From NCBI GenBank assembly GCA_003665825.1, contig QPFY01000009.1, positions 744,001-808,000 of the forward strand: a stretch of DNA of 64,000 nucleotides, given 5' to 3'. Below, piece after piece: positions 26,517 through 37,991 of the stretch. The translations under genes were made by a program, and so were the position numbers. This DNA is from Microbotryum silenes-acaulis. Its lineage: Eukaryota > Basidiomycota > Microbotryomycetes > Microbotryales > Microbotryaceae. The notes below the pieces were generated by a model. That model had not been told where the DNA came from. It saw only the letters and a program-made list of their open reading frames with translations, and did not search any database. Within the stretch, counting starts at the first letter, position 1. Every line of letters begins with the position of its first letter.

Positions 26517-29227
26517 ATGTCGCTGCGATTATTACCCCGACTTACAGGTCGTAAGTACACCCGAATGGACAGGTTCATGGTCATCAAGACCGTGTTGCAT
26601 TTCGTGGTCGTAGATGAGGCAGTCGAGCTGATTCCGAGCTGGGGTGGTGTTTCCGATGGGCGCAGGATTGGCGTCGAGAACAGTCGCGAGCACCAGTGCC
26701 CGCCAGCTGTCGACGTCGGCCGTTCGCCAGCGTGTCGTTGCGACCTCTCCCGTCAAGGCCAAAGAGGTTCCCGTGAGTCTTCATTCTGGAATACCTTGTG
26801 CGGAGCTGCGCGTGGGCGTTGTCGTCGTCGTCGTCGTCGTGACCGGTCGATGTCCCCGTGTAGGCCGCGGTTACTGGGCCGACTCACGCCCGCCCCGATT
26901 TGGCGCGACGCTCATTGGCGGGCGATCGAAACCGGGGCCCAGGCTGGGGCATTTGTAGATCGCAGCTGACTGAAGCTCCATTCCGCTTTGCAACAGACGA
27001 CCATCTCGGGCAAATATCCTTTGATTGAACATGAGGTCAGTCTGAGACTCTGTCGCCCCTGCAGGTCGTCGCAAACGCGGGGTTTGTCGGTTACACCCGC
27101 TTTCCCCCGTCTGCCGCGGCCTCTCGTCTTGCATGGCGCAGCGGGCTACGTACGTCCATCATCCCGAGCGATTACTGACGTCTATATTTCAACACTGTCG
27201 TCGCCTTTGCCGATTCTCAGTACGATGCCGTCGTGGTGTGAGTTGGCGCAGTTCATCCCTCTCCTCTTGACGCATCCGAGGCTGATGTTGCCGTGTCTCG
27301 ATCGGTGAAACAGCGGGGCTGGTGGTGCCGGTCTTCGAGCAGCTTTCGGTCTTGCCGAGGCCGGATTGAAGGTCGCCTGCGTTACCAAGCTTTTCCCGAC
27401 CCGATCGCACACCGTCGCCGCGCAAGGTGGTATCAACGCCGCGCTCGGCAACATGACCGAAGACGACTGGAGATGGCACGCGTACGACACCGTCAAGGGT
27501 GGCGATTGGCTCGCCGACCAGGACGCCGTCCACTACATGTGCCGAGAGGCGCCGAACTCGGTCCTCGAGCTCGAGAACTACGGTCTTCCCTTCTCCCGCA
27601 CCAAGGAGGGCAAAATTTACCAACGCGCGTTCGGTGGTCAATCGCTCAAGTTCGGCAAGGGTGGACAGGCGTACCGATGCGCTGCCGCCGCTGACCGAAC
27701 CGGTCACGCCATGTTGCACACCCTCTACGGCCAATCTCTTCGCCACAATACCGAATACTTCATCGAGTACTTTGCCACTGGTGAGCCCGGGGATCCTCGC
27801 CGAGATAAAGTGATCGCGCAAGGTGCCGATTGACTGACTCTGGGGTGTGATATTGGCTGCACAGATCTGATCATGGAGGACGGCGAATGCGTCGGTGTCA
27901 TGGCCTACAACCAGGAGGATGGTACGATGCACCGATTCCGAGCGCACAAGACCGTTCTGGCCACCGGTGGTTACGGGCGTGCCTACTTCTCTTGCACCTC
28001 GGCCCACACCTGCTCCGGTGACGGTGCCGGTATGGTCGCGCGTGCGGGCTTGCCTCTGCAGGATCTCGAATTTGTGCAGTTCCACCCCACAGGTATCTAC
28101 GGTGCAGGCTGCTTGATCACGGAGGGTTCGCGAGGTGAAGGTGGATACCTGCTCAACTCGGAGGGTGAACGATTCATGGAGCGATACGCGCCGACGGCGA
28201 AGGATTTGGCCTCGCGTGACGTCGTCTCGCGTTCGATGACGATCGAGATCCGCGAAGGTCGCGGTGTCGGTCCCGAAAAGGACCACTGCTACCTCCAACT
28301 CTCTCACTTGCCGCCAGAGGTCTTGCACGAACGATTGCCCGGTATCTCGGAAACGGCCGCCATCTTTGCCGGTGTCGACGTCACCAAGGAGCCGATTCCC
28401 GTCTTGCCGACCGTCCATTACAACATGGGTGGTATCCCCACCAAGTACACCGGTGAGGTCTTGACCGTTGACGAGAACGGCAAGGACAAGGTCGTGCCTG
28501 GTCTCTACGCCGCCGGCGAGGCCGCCTGCGTTTCCGTCCACGGCGCGAACCGTCTCGGTGCCAACTCGCTCCTCGACATTGTCGTCTTTGGTCGCGCTGT
28601 CGCCCACCACATCTCGGAGACGCTCAAGCCCGGGCAGCCGCACAAGCAGATCTCTGCCGACGCCGGCCTCGACTCGATCGCGGCTTTGGACCAGATCCGC
28701 ACCGCCGACGGCCCCAAGTCGACGGCCGAGATCCGATTGGACATGCAAAAGGCGATGCAGAACGATGCGGCCGTGTTCCGCACACAGGACTCGCTTGAGC
28801 ACGGTGTCAAGGAGTTGAGCCGCGTCTTGGGCACGTGGAAGGATGTTGGCATCAAGGATCGATCCATGATCTGGAACACGGACTTGGTAGAGACGCTTGA
28901 GTTGAGGAACTTGTTGACATGCGCTGACCAGACCATCGTATCGTGAGTAGCGTCGTAACTTCATTTTGGTTGTCCTTCCACTTACAGAGACTGACTGTGG
29001 GTTCATTTGATTCTACTTACAGTGCCGAGGCGAGGAAGGAGTCGCGAGGTGCGCACGCCCGGGAGGACTTCCCCGACCGTGACGACAAGGACTGGATGAA
29101 GCACACGCTCTCGTTCCAAAAAGACGTCAACACGGACAAGGTCAAGCTCTCGTACCGTAATGTGGTCTCGCACACCTTGGACGAGAACGAGATGAAGGCA
29201 ATTCCTCCCTTCAAGCGCACGTACTAG
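26517..29227 (+). CDS. SDH1: Succinate dehydrogenase flavoprotein subunit
   Basis: Complex II flavoprotein; oxidises succinate to fumarate in the mitochondrial matrix. Seven exons: 26517-26547, 26666-26772, 26997-27035, 27221-27237 (17 nt), 27314-27780, 27865-28942, 29023-29227; 647 residues. The N-terminus [20 protein letters not shown] is a typical presequence made only after splicing. FAD-binding [11 protein letters not shown] is split by intron 4. The FAD-linked His lies in [17 protein letters not shown]. Also seen: [85 protein letters not shown] and the C-terminal [20 protein letters not shown]. Intron 2 holds a (gtc)n run near 26820-26840. Confidence 0.97.
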
Positions 29228-29759
29228 ACGCTCTCTTCCCCGCGATGTGTCACTTCTATTTCCTCTTCATCCCCTCCCCGATCCCGTCCTTCATTCTTAC
29301 TTTGTTCATTTCGGCGTAGGTTGTAGCTTGTGTCCTTTACTCCTTTCTTTTCCCCCTTATCGAACATGAAACGATAGCGCCTAATCGCAACAACAACGAG
29401 CATGAAGAGAGCCTTCGCGCATACTTCGAGAGCAAGGAGCACAGCGTGGAGGATCGATGCCACTTGCTTCTAGTAGCCGATGGCGTCACGAAGACATGAA
29501 CCACTGCCTCGGCGAAACGTCAGAGGAAAGAAGCCCTCTTTTTTCGATGTGGTGCCGCGCGTGCTCGTACTGCCCAGTCTCACTCCCTCTCTTCGCTGCC
29601 GGTTGTGCACTGGAAGCTTGAAACGCCGAGAACGAGCAACTGCTCTAAAAGAGCTGGCCTCGGGAGGCATGCGAATTTTCGAAAGCGTCAAAATCGTAGG
29701 AGTGTAGTATTCCAGTATCGCAATCCCATCTCTAACTCCAGGGGATGAAGCCATCGTTT
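29228..29759. other. Convergent spacer SDH1 / thioredoxin-like
   Basis: About 530 bases of 3' flanking sequence of two convergent genes, pyrimidine-rich at its start. No gene is supported. Confidence 0.45.
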
Positions 29760-30454
29760 TCACTCCGAGTTGAGGAACTTCTTAAGCTTCGCCTGGTCGA
29801 GAATGTCGGATTCGACCAAGTGAGAGGAGGTGGACTGCACGAAGACGAAGGAAGGACGTGGTTAGTCATCCAGAAAAAGGGTGAATGGGAAAGGTGAGAA
29901 GGGACTTGCGTCGGATACGCTTGTCGCGGAGGGTTTGGACGTGAGCTTGACGATGGTCGGGATGCGAGAGATGCCAAAGGCTTCTCGGAGAGGCGAAGAT
30001 TTCCACCTATACACGCATAGGACGGAAAAGAAAAGAGGAGAGAGCGTCAGGTGAGGCCTTGGTTCGAAAAGGGGAAAAATTTTGAAGTAATTTCCAGCGA
30101 GTTTGATCGAGTTGTAGAGTGTGGCTCGGTGCTCGGACGTACTCTGAACGATCGCCGACAAAGACCAAGGCGCTGTTGGCCTCGGGGACGTGTTGGTCGA
30201 TCACGGGCTGCGCCTTGCGGCAGTCGATGCACCAGGATTCACCCTGAGTTCGTAGATGGCACACAGGAGTAAGCCATTCTGCTTCATCGAAATGTGATCG
30301 AGCGCATCTCACACCGCTCCAAACTCACAGTGCTAGGGTCCATGGAAGCGAAGAAGGTAAGGAAGAAGGGCGATGACGACGAGGTCGCTTCGGGCACTTG
30401 GGACAAGACTTGGTCCGGGGTTTGTACCGAGGAGGAGGGAAATACTAGAGGCAT
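29760..30454 (-). CDS. TXNDC17/TRP14-like thioredoxin-domain protein
   Basis: Small cytosolic disulfide reductase-like protein. Exons in order: 30454-30329, 30243-30143, 30006-29919, 29834-29760; 129 residues, close to the ~123 of human TXNDC17. Seen: FFLTFFASMDPST, the active site GESWCIDCRKAQPVIDQHV (CXXC with Asp, as in TRP14 WCPDC), ALVFVGDRSEWKSSP, the cis-Pro region ISRIPTIVKL and the C-terminal LVESDILDQAKLKKFL. The donor of the last intron (gtatcc) was chosen because only it restores the conserved C-terminal frame. An alternative in-frame start lies upstream at 30619. The gene is divergent from the carboxypeptidase gene with 278 bases between starts. Confidence 0.85.
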
Positions 30455-30732
30455 GATGAGGGACGATTGAACTGGATGGAAGGGGTAAACGGAAGCCGGT
30501 TGAACGATCGGATGTGGCGAAGGATAAGATGGCAAAGGCGGTGTGCACGAGAATAGTGACCGTGGGGTGTACCTGACTAAACTCGAGTCATGAAGGTAAG
30601 CGCCGGCCAATTCGGGCACTAGTCACGCGCCTGTAAAGTCACGCGGGGGACCCGATTGGGGTCGTCAATTCCTCCTTCTCTGCCTTGTCCTTCTCCCTCT
30701 ACCGACGTATCCCTCGAACCCAACTCTCGGCC

Positions 30733-33157
30733 ATGTGGACCTCATTGCTACTCCCCATCGCTTTCGCAGCCACTTCGGTTCTCGCCTCGGGCGACCTCCC
30801 TTTGCAAGCCCGAACCCAAATCACCTTCAACTCGGGCTCGCTCCCAGGCGCTATCGAACGAGGTTCGGATCGGGTTGACAAGTGGGTCTCGCAGGGCGTG
30901 CGACAATTTGATTCGTTCGTCCATGACAATGGCATGACTTGTGAGTGCATTCTACCTTGAAAGAACGATAAAAGTGGCCTTTGAGACCGAATCGGAGCGA
31001 GCCAAGGCGGGTTGTTCCGAGGTTGAACGAACGAACGCTGTCGCCACTTCCACTGGGCCCATACGCCTGCCGCTTGCGCCTCCACGAGCCGATATCGGCC
31101 CTGGGCAAAGATGACGACGCTCGGCGACTCGGGCCAGTGACAGGCATGCATGGCAACCTAAGCCTAAGCTGACCACTCTACCTCAAACACTATCAATCAG
31201 ACGAACTCATCACCCACACTGATTTCCCCAAGTACTCGATCCGACTGAAGGAGCCCAAGGTGAGTCGGAGAAGATCAGCAACACCGCGAGGTTCAGCCGG
31301 CAGCCGGCAGCGGGGGGAGCCCGACCTAGCCCGACCCCGCCCACGATAGCCCACGATTCAATCGACCGATCGCTAATGACGATTGCTGCTGATCCGTCCA
31401 CCCATCCCCGCGCACCCACCACTCACAGCTCTGCGACGACACGGTCAAGTCGTACTCGGGCTACCTCGACCTCGATGCCGACAACCACTTTTTCTTCTGG
31501 TTCTTTGAATCGCGCTCAAAGAACCCGGCCAAGGACCCGCTAATGCTCTGGCTCAACGGAGGCCCCGGTTGCTCCAGTTCGACCGGGTTGCTGTTCGAAC
31601 TCGGGCCGTGCTCGATCACGGACGAGGGCAAGAATACCACCTGGAACAAGTACTCGTGGACCGAATCGGCCAATGTCATTTTCTTGGATTCGCCCCTCAA
31701 CGTGAGCTTCAGTTCTCCGAGGCTGGGGCCGGACCGACGACTGACTCGACTGTCTTATTCCCCCTGCGTACAGGTCGGCTACTCCAAGGGCTCAAAGACG
31801 GTCGCCAACTCGCAGGACACGGCCAAGGATGTCTACGCCTTCTTGCAACTCTTTTACGAAAAGTTCCAAAAGTTCTCCAAGAACGACTTTGTGAGTCCAT
31901 AGTCTCGTGACTCGCGAGCGGCGGAAACGACTGAAGCCCACCCCCCTCTTCCCACAGTACGTCACTGGCGAGTCTTACGCCGGTACTTATATCCCCCACA
32001 TCGCCTCGGTCATCTTCAACAATAACAAGAACCTCGACCTCACCAAGTCCAAGTCAATCCACATCCCTCTCGCCTCCATGGCGATCGGCAACGGCTTGAC
32101 CGACACCTACACCCAGTTCGCAAGCATCCCGACCTTTTCGTGCGGTGGCGGCATCCACGAGCCCATCTTTGACGAGCAAACGTGCGCTTCGCTCCCGTCC
32201 AAGGTCGGCACGTGCCAGCGCTTGACCCAATACTGCTACAAAGCCCCCTCGCGCTTCACGTGTGTCCCCGCTACTCTGTCGTGCTGGCAGACCGCAGGTC
32301 CGATTCAATCGTCCGGATTGAACCCTTACGACATCACCAGGAAATGCGACCGTGATGGCGAAGATGGGCCGTTGTGCTACAAGCAGATGCAGTGGATCGA
32401 GACGTACCTCAACCAGGCCGAAATCAGGAAGGAACTTGGCGCCGACCCCGATACGCCCTTCACCTCGTGCAACATGCAGATCAACCAGGCCTTTACGTTC
32501 AACGGCGATGGTGAGTCACAGAACTGGAGAGATTGTCGGTGATCTGCGACACCGTGGACTGACTTTTCTCGGAGCGGTGGTGTCGCGTGTTACTAGTCGC
32601 TCACAACACGGCGGCTTTGATCCCTGAGATGCTCGAGGCGGGCGTCAGGTTGCTCGTCTACGCCGGTGACCGGTGAGTAGATGACCATGTGGCAACTTGC
32701 CCAAGACCGAATGCACTGACGTATGTCCTCCATGTAATCTGATGTACCTTCAGTGACTTCATGGTGCGTCCACCCCAATGCCTGCACGCGCGAAGCAAGA
32801 TCTGATCCCCTCATCTCCCATATAGTGCAACTACATCGGCAACCTCGATTGGACCTTGGCTCTCCCCTGGTCCGGCCAAGCGGAATACAACCAAGCCAAA
32901 TTGCACAACTTCACCATGCCCGACGGCCACGCTGCGGGTTTGACCAAGAGTTATGGCGGGATGACGTACATGCAGGTTTATGAGGCTGGGCAGTGAGTTC
33001 TTCTATGCTGTTTTCAGCCAAAATGAGGTGGTGGATGAGCAAGTGGAGACTAACGCAATCTTGCCTCGACCTTACGCGCTGCAGCATGGTGCCTTATGAC
33101 AAGCCCAAGGAAGCGCTCGAGATGATCACCCGATGGATGCAAGGTGGCAAATTCTAA
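30733..33157 (+). CDS. Serine carboxypeptidase, peptidase family S10
   Basis: CPY-type vacuolar or secreted carboxypeptidase. Nine exons: 30733-30940, 31201-31259, 31429-31701, 31774-31890, 31958-32510, 32597-32672, 32754-32763 (10 nt), 32826-32992, 33085-33157; 511 residues, all phases agree. The signal peptide is clear (MWTSLLLPIAFAATSVLASG). The family signature WLNGGPGCSSSTGL is followed by the catalytic Ser in VTGESYAGTYIPH. The catalytic Asp is in YAGDRDFMCNYIGN, where the Asp codon sits at the 10-nt exon, and the catalytic His in AGHMVPYDKP. Disulfide-type cysteines and CNYIGN match the CPY branch. Targeting to vacuole rather than secretion is not decided by the sequence. Confidence 0.94.
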
Positions 33158-33702
33158 ACGAAGAGTCGCATCTGCTTATCGCCACCTTTGACCTGGTTTT
33201 GTCTTTCGATCCTTCCTCTCTGAGCCTCCTTCCTCGGATCCACTTTGGTTAAAGTGAACAGCTCGTGTTTGATCCCTCTTACCTCACCCCTACTTTGATC
33301 GCACGGACAGCTGAAGGTCAAAGTCGTTTGGTCTTTTTGGTTTCCGCGCCTTACTGAGCGGCAATGCAAACTGTACATAATACGCGTACCAAATCGCGTC
33401 GTGCGATTCCAAATGCGTTCTCTTCTTTTCCGTTTCTCGTTCATGAAGACAGTGCCCTCGGATCGTAATCGCTTCGAAGTCGGGCGGATCAATTGGTCCA
33501 AATGGATGGAGTGTTAGATTACAATGTTACAGGAATGGTAAGGAGGAGGAGAGGGGGATGTGTGGTATGCGAAGTATTGAACGACAAGTACAAGAAAGGT
33601 AGACTAGTGAACGATGGGAAGGAAGGTAATGGGAAGGATCAGTTCGGGAATCATTCAAAGTTCTTCTGCTTCGGATTGAAAGGGGCTTACGGAATTTTGA
33701 GA
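33158..33702. other. Convergent spacer carboxypeptidase / PAM18
   Basis: 545 bases, 3' flanks of both genes, purine-rich around 33535-33640. No gene is supported. Confidence 0.45.
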
Positions 33703-34545
33703 TTACTTGGAGAGTTGTTTCTCTGTGAATGCGAGAAAGGAAACGGGAGGGATTAGAAGGCTATTTGCTTTTCGGGGCATGAAGGGGATCGCGAGAAGTC
33801 TGTCGGGTGTCGAGAGGAAAGCGTACCGAGGAGATCCTACAGTAAGAAGCGAGAACGGGGAAGGGTCAGCTGATGCGATGGGAAGCTCATAATACAAGTC
33901 ATAGGAGCCTACCTTTGCCTCGTTGACTTTGGAAGCGATATATGGGCTTCCTCCTCGATCGGGGTGGTTTCTATCAGAGGCGCCGCATCGAGAGGGTGTC
34001 AGTCCGGAGGGGTCCGAGCGTCCCTCTATTCGGTAATATGGGAACGTACGCCAACATGATCCGCCGGTGTGCGTCCTTGAGTCGGTTGATGGTCATGTGC
34101 GATTCCCTGGGAGGTTGAGATGAGGTGTGAGTCTTCCGAGCCGGGGCTGGATCGCGGATGGGTGTAGCCTCTTCGAACGGATCATTCTAGCATCCATTCT
34201 TCCAGGAATGATGTTGTCGAACATGTCAAGATCTCGCCATGTCTGCGCTGTACGATTCCCTCCATGTACGGCGAACCTCGAAAAGCGTGAAGCTTCGCAA
34301 GCTCGTTCCCGTCCCTCTCTCAACTGCGCAACTCACCTCAGCCCCAAGATCTGCGCCGCCTCCTTCCTGTCCATCTTTCCCTGGAAGCCTCCCTTGACCC
34401 ATTCGTCGCCTGCTTTCTTCTGACCTGCGATCGCGGCCATCAGAGGGGAGAGTTTGGCGCCGTTCTTGGCCGCTGATCGGAGAGAGGCTCGTGCGGCGAC
34501 GCCGAGTCCTAGCAATGCACCGGCTCCTACGAGGACGGAAGCCAT
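33703..34545 (-). CDS. PAM18: TIM23 import-motor J-protein PAM18/TIM14
   Basis: J-domain co-chaperone of mtHsp70 at the mitochondrial TIM23 import channel. Exons in order: 34545-34337, 34106-34050, 33970-33913, 33836-33827 (10 nt), 33722-33703; 117 residues, phases agree. The N-terminal membrane segment is VLVGAGALLGLGVAARA. The J-domain has GGFQGKMDRKEAAQILGLR, ESHMTINRLKDAHRRIMLA and the obligatory HPD in NHPDRGGSPYIASKVNEAK (the HPD exon starts right after intron 2), ending DLLEKQLSK. Loop residues and size match Pam18 rather than the degenerate-J Pam16. It is transcribed away from the MIM1-like gene; the two start codons are 254 bases apart. Confidence 0.95.
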
Positions 34546-34799
34546 TTGTTTTTTGGTTTTGAGTTGAGGCGGGGTGCTTGAGGTGTGCGTTTGCGAGCCT
34601 AAAGTGGCGTGCGAGAGGGAAGAGGAGGATCGCTCTCGGAAGCGCTCCCGAAAGCGCTCCGCCGCGAGAAAGCGAGAGAACTGCGAGGAAACGAGGGAGC
34701 GAGAGAGGGTCTCCTTTTTCTTGCTCTGGCCCACACGATCCACGGGGTCTCCTTTCCATTTCAACGCGCGCGCGGAAAAGGAAACGACTCCCCTGAAAC
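34546..34799. promoter_or_regulatory. Bidirectional promoter region PAM18 / MIM1-like
   Basis: Only 254 bases separate the two divergent start codons, so at least part of the regulatory sequence must be shared or overlapping. It contains inverted copies of a cggaagcgctcc/cgaaagcgctcc-like element near 34636-34662. The regulatory role of that repeat is speculation. Confidence 0.45.
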
Positions 34800-37726
34800 A
34801 TGACAACTGCCACTTCGAGGATACCGACAACTCTGAGCTCCCACTCTTCGACTCCGACCAACTCGACGACGGGCGCTCATCATCATCACCATCCTTACGC
34901 CCGACCGGCTCCGTCGAGCACGTCCTCCACTTCCAACCTCAGCACCATGTCCAACCCAACCTCGGCTTCAACCCCTTTAAACTCGAGTTCGAATTCGAAA
35001 ATGCCAGGCTCGACCCCGACGACCGCTTACGCGATCGCTTCCTCGTCGCCTACCTCTTCCCCCAAATCCAAGTCCACCTCGACCCTCACCAACCCCTCTT
35101 CTCGAACAGCGCACAGCCACATCCCTTCCCCGTCAAACTCGACTCCTTCTCCTCCCAATCTGGTCTCGGTCTCGTCCGACCCCAAGAAGCGGCGTGTCTC
35201 GACAGCTGCAGCTGCAGCGGCATCGTCGTCGTCGGCGATCCCTTCCTCACCAAGACTCAAATCTTCAATCCCCGTCGCGAGTTCTTCTTCGATCACTTCT
35301 TCCCCCGATCTAGCCGGCTCCATCGGAACTACGAATACTACAAGTACGAGCGGTAGCAAGAACAACAACAAGAAGAAGAAGAAGAAAAAGACCGCCGCTG
35401 CTCGCACCTCGACCCTCTCCGCAACGGCGATCGAATTCGATCCTACGCCCGCGACGACGGTCAAAGTCGAAGAGGCCGAAATGGCCAAGAGGGTCGAGCA
35501 GGAGGTGTTGAATGCCGAGGCGCCGAGGTTCGAGCCGCCTGTGGAGGTGGTCAGGAGGGTGGAGGAGCAAGAAGAAGAGTTGCATTTGAAAGGGCAGCAG
35601 CAGAAGAGGACGGCCGAGGAGGTAGAAGTGAACAAGGTGGATGCGCCGGTGGAAGAGACCAAGGTCGAGGAGGACAAGATTGAGGAGACAGTTCTTGTCG
35701 AGGCAACAAAGGCTGATGAGATTCAGGCCGAAGCCACGCCTGAGCTTTCAGAGGCAGCCGAGGAGGTCCAAAAGGAAGCAGAGGTTCCGGTGGTCGAATC
35801 GGAACAAGTCAACGTCGACGTCGAGCCGGAAACCGAGGTGGACCTCCCTGCACCGGAGCCTAGTACGACGGAGGTCGAGGCCGAAATCGCTGTGCAGGAG
35901 GCTGAAGCGAAGCAAGTGGAGGAGGCTGCGGTCGAGCAGGCCAATTCGGAGGCTCCTGTTATCGAACAGATTAAGCAGCAAGTCGAAGACTTGGCCGCTT
36001 CTGCATCCGAGACGGCGCAGGTTAGCAAGATGAACACTTTATTCATCTTATCCATGACCTCTGTGCTGACCGCGTATGAACACAGGCTGCCAAGGAGCAC
36101 ATCTCTACCACCGCTGAAGAAGTCCTCGAACGAGCCGAGGTTCGAGCCGAACATGTCGTCGAGCAGGCTAGTGAGGTGACTGAGGCGGCCGTCGACAAGA
36201 CTTTTGAAGTGGTTCAGAACGCCAAAGAGGTCGTCACAGAATCGATCGAGACGACCCAGAATGTCGTTTCGGACAAGGTGTCGCAGGCCGCCGAGGTTGC
36301 AGAGGATACCTACGAGAAAACCAAGGAAGTTGTTTCGGACGCTGCCGAGACCACGAAGGAGGTTGTTGTGGATGCTGCCGAGACCACACAGGAGGTCGTG
36401 TCCGAATCATACAAAATGACCCAGCAGGTCGTGTCTGATTCGATTGAGACGACCAAGGATGTTGTTTCAGATGCCGTCGAACAGACTCAGGAGGCCGTTT
36501 CGGAAGCTGTCGAGACAACCAAGGAGTGTGTCTCCGGGGCATACGACACTACCAAAGATGTCGTCTCCGATTCCGTCGAGAAGTCGATCGAGGTCGCCGA
36601 GGAAGCAAAAAACTACGTTATCAAAGGGACTCAGTCGCTCGTGGAGAACGTTTCGACTGCTGTTCAATCCGTCGTCCCGCCTGTGGAGGAAACCCGAATT
36701 GTGGAGCAGGACGTCTCGGCGCCGATTCAAGTCGAGAAGGAGATTCAAGCGTCCGTCGTCCCCTCATCCAAATCGACCGACCTCCTCATCTCAGCCGAAG
36801 AAATCGCGGCTGCCCGCGCCACCTCCGATCGATCTCAAGACCGCATTCCCGTGTCACTCCCCTCGGTATCGGATTTGACTTCTTTTACGGGTATTCCCGA
36901 GACGTTGGATGAGGACGAGATGCCTCTGACGGCGGAACAGGTCGTCGCGCTTCCTAGTTTGGATGATCTGCTTGATGTTGATGAGGTTGAGCCGATTAAG
37001 GTGGAGGTTGAGGAGAAGGAGGTTGAGAAGAACGCTGGGCTTTCAGCTTCGGCTCTGCCGGAGCACCTTGCTGCTTCAGGGTCGGAGGCCGAGGTTGTCG
37101 ATACACCGATTGCACCTATCTCGGGTGAGAACTCGGCACGTTCGGCGGATGAATCGGCATCAACGCTTCCCGCAACAACAAATGACGCCGCCGCGCCTTC
37201 CGCTCTGGGAGGTGAGATGCTGACTTCCAACTCGGCTCCTCCGTCCTCCCACGGCGACGACGACGACAAGAAGGACCCTTCCCACCAAGCGGAAGATGCC
37301 CCCTCTTTGACTTTGACGATCGTCAACACATGGAAAACGACCCCTTGGGCAGCCAAGTTACCTGCTATTCTCGCTTCCGTCGTGATTAACTTTGGTTTGC
37401 CGTTCATCAATGGGGTCATGTTGGGTAAGTGCTTTGACTTCGGCTTGTGGGACAGCTTGTGGTCGGGATAGAGACTGATCCCTTTCGGGCATCCTGCCTC
37501 CTCAGGTTTCGGCGAATTATTCGCGCGCAACTTCATTGGTGCGCGAATGGGATGGGGCAACCCTTTCCGAGCACAGGGGCTCGACACAAGAGGGGAAAGA
37601 GCCAATACCGCCGGTGTAGGGTTGCGGGCTGCAGGACCTTCGAAGATCCCTCCTGGTGGAGCTGGGAAGAGGACGGCGATTGAGGCATTGGAGGTTGAGG
37701 CTATGCATGTGGCTAGGGAGGCTTAG
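34800..37726 (+). CDS. Very large MIM1/TOM13-like outer-membrane protein with 11-residue repeats
   Basis: Three exons: 34800-36020, 36086-37424, 37506-37726; 926 residues, phases agree. The C-terminal ~90 residues carry the Mim1 core: LPAILASVVINFGLPFINGV, then MLGFGELFARNFIGARMGWG across intron 2, with a GxxxG inside the membrane segment. Yeast Mim1, which inserts helical outer-membrane proteins, is only about 113 residues. Here it is preceded by a Ser/Thr-rich N-terminus (residues 1-200, with five His and a Lys run), an acidic Glu/Val-rich region, and twelve in-register 11-residue repeats at residues ~452-583 (36218-36613), consensus TTKEVVSDAxE. These resemble lipid-binding or LEA-type 11-mers. 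An Asp/Glu-rich tail region follows. The family call rests on the anchor; the role of the extension is unknown. Confidence 0.8.
36218..36613 (+). repeat. Twelve 33-bp coding repeats (11-residue amphipathic motif)
   Basis: Twelve consecutive 11-residue units without insertion or deletion, for example TTKEVVSDAAE, TTKEVVVDAAE, TTQEVVSESYK, TTKDVVSDAVE, TTKDVVSDSVE. An 11-residue period makes three helical turns, giving one long amphipathic helix with Val-Val on one face. The DNA copies have diverged at synonymous sites, so the array is not a recent expansion. Confidence 0.88.
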
Positions 37727-37991
37727 AGCTTGATACTCTAATGTCACGAAACACATGAAACATCATTACGATCTCACCAAAACCTATTTTGGATCGTGGA
37801 AGATCGCTGTGGGACTTTCTCGTATCATGACGGAGAAGCTCATGACGGTATTGCATATCGTTGCAGAGAGAGTTCAGGTAGAGGGCAGAGCAAGAGCAAT
37901 TCCGTAAGAGTGGGTAAGAAGAAAGTATTCGACCAGCCACGGACGCACACCAAAATACGACTCGACGGAATGAGGAGAGAAGCTTTTTGGC

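Noticed and set aside
27189..29006. 605-codon open frame on the minus strand opposite SDH1
   Set aside because: It is the mirror of GC-rich, codon-biased SDH1 exons and introns, shows no family motifs, and SDH1 is certain on the other strand.
35027..35677. 216-codon minus-strand frame opposite the MIM1-like gene
   Set aside because: Low-complexity Ser/Phe/Leu translation of the antisense of a Ser/Glu-rich coding exon; no independent support.
36086..36613. 11-residue repeats interpreted as an ordinary coiled coil
   Set aside because: Spacing is strictly 11 rather than heptad; Val-Val pairs suit an 11/3 amphipathic surface helix better.
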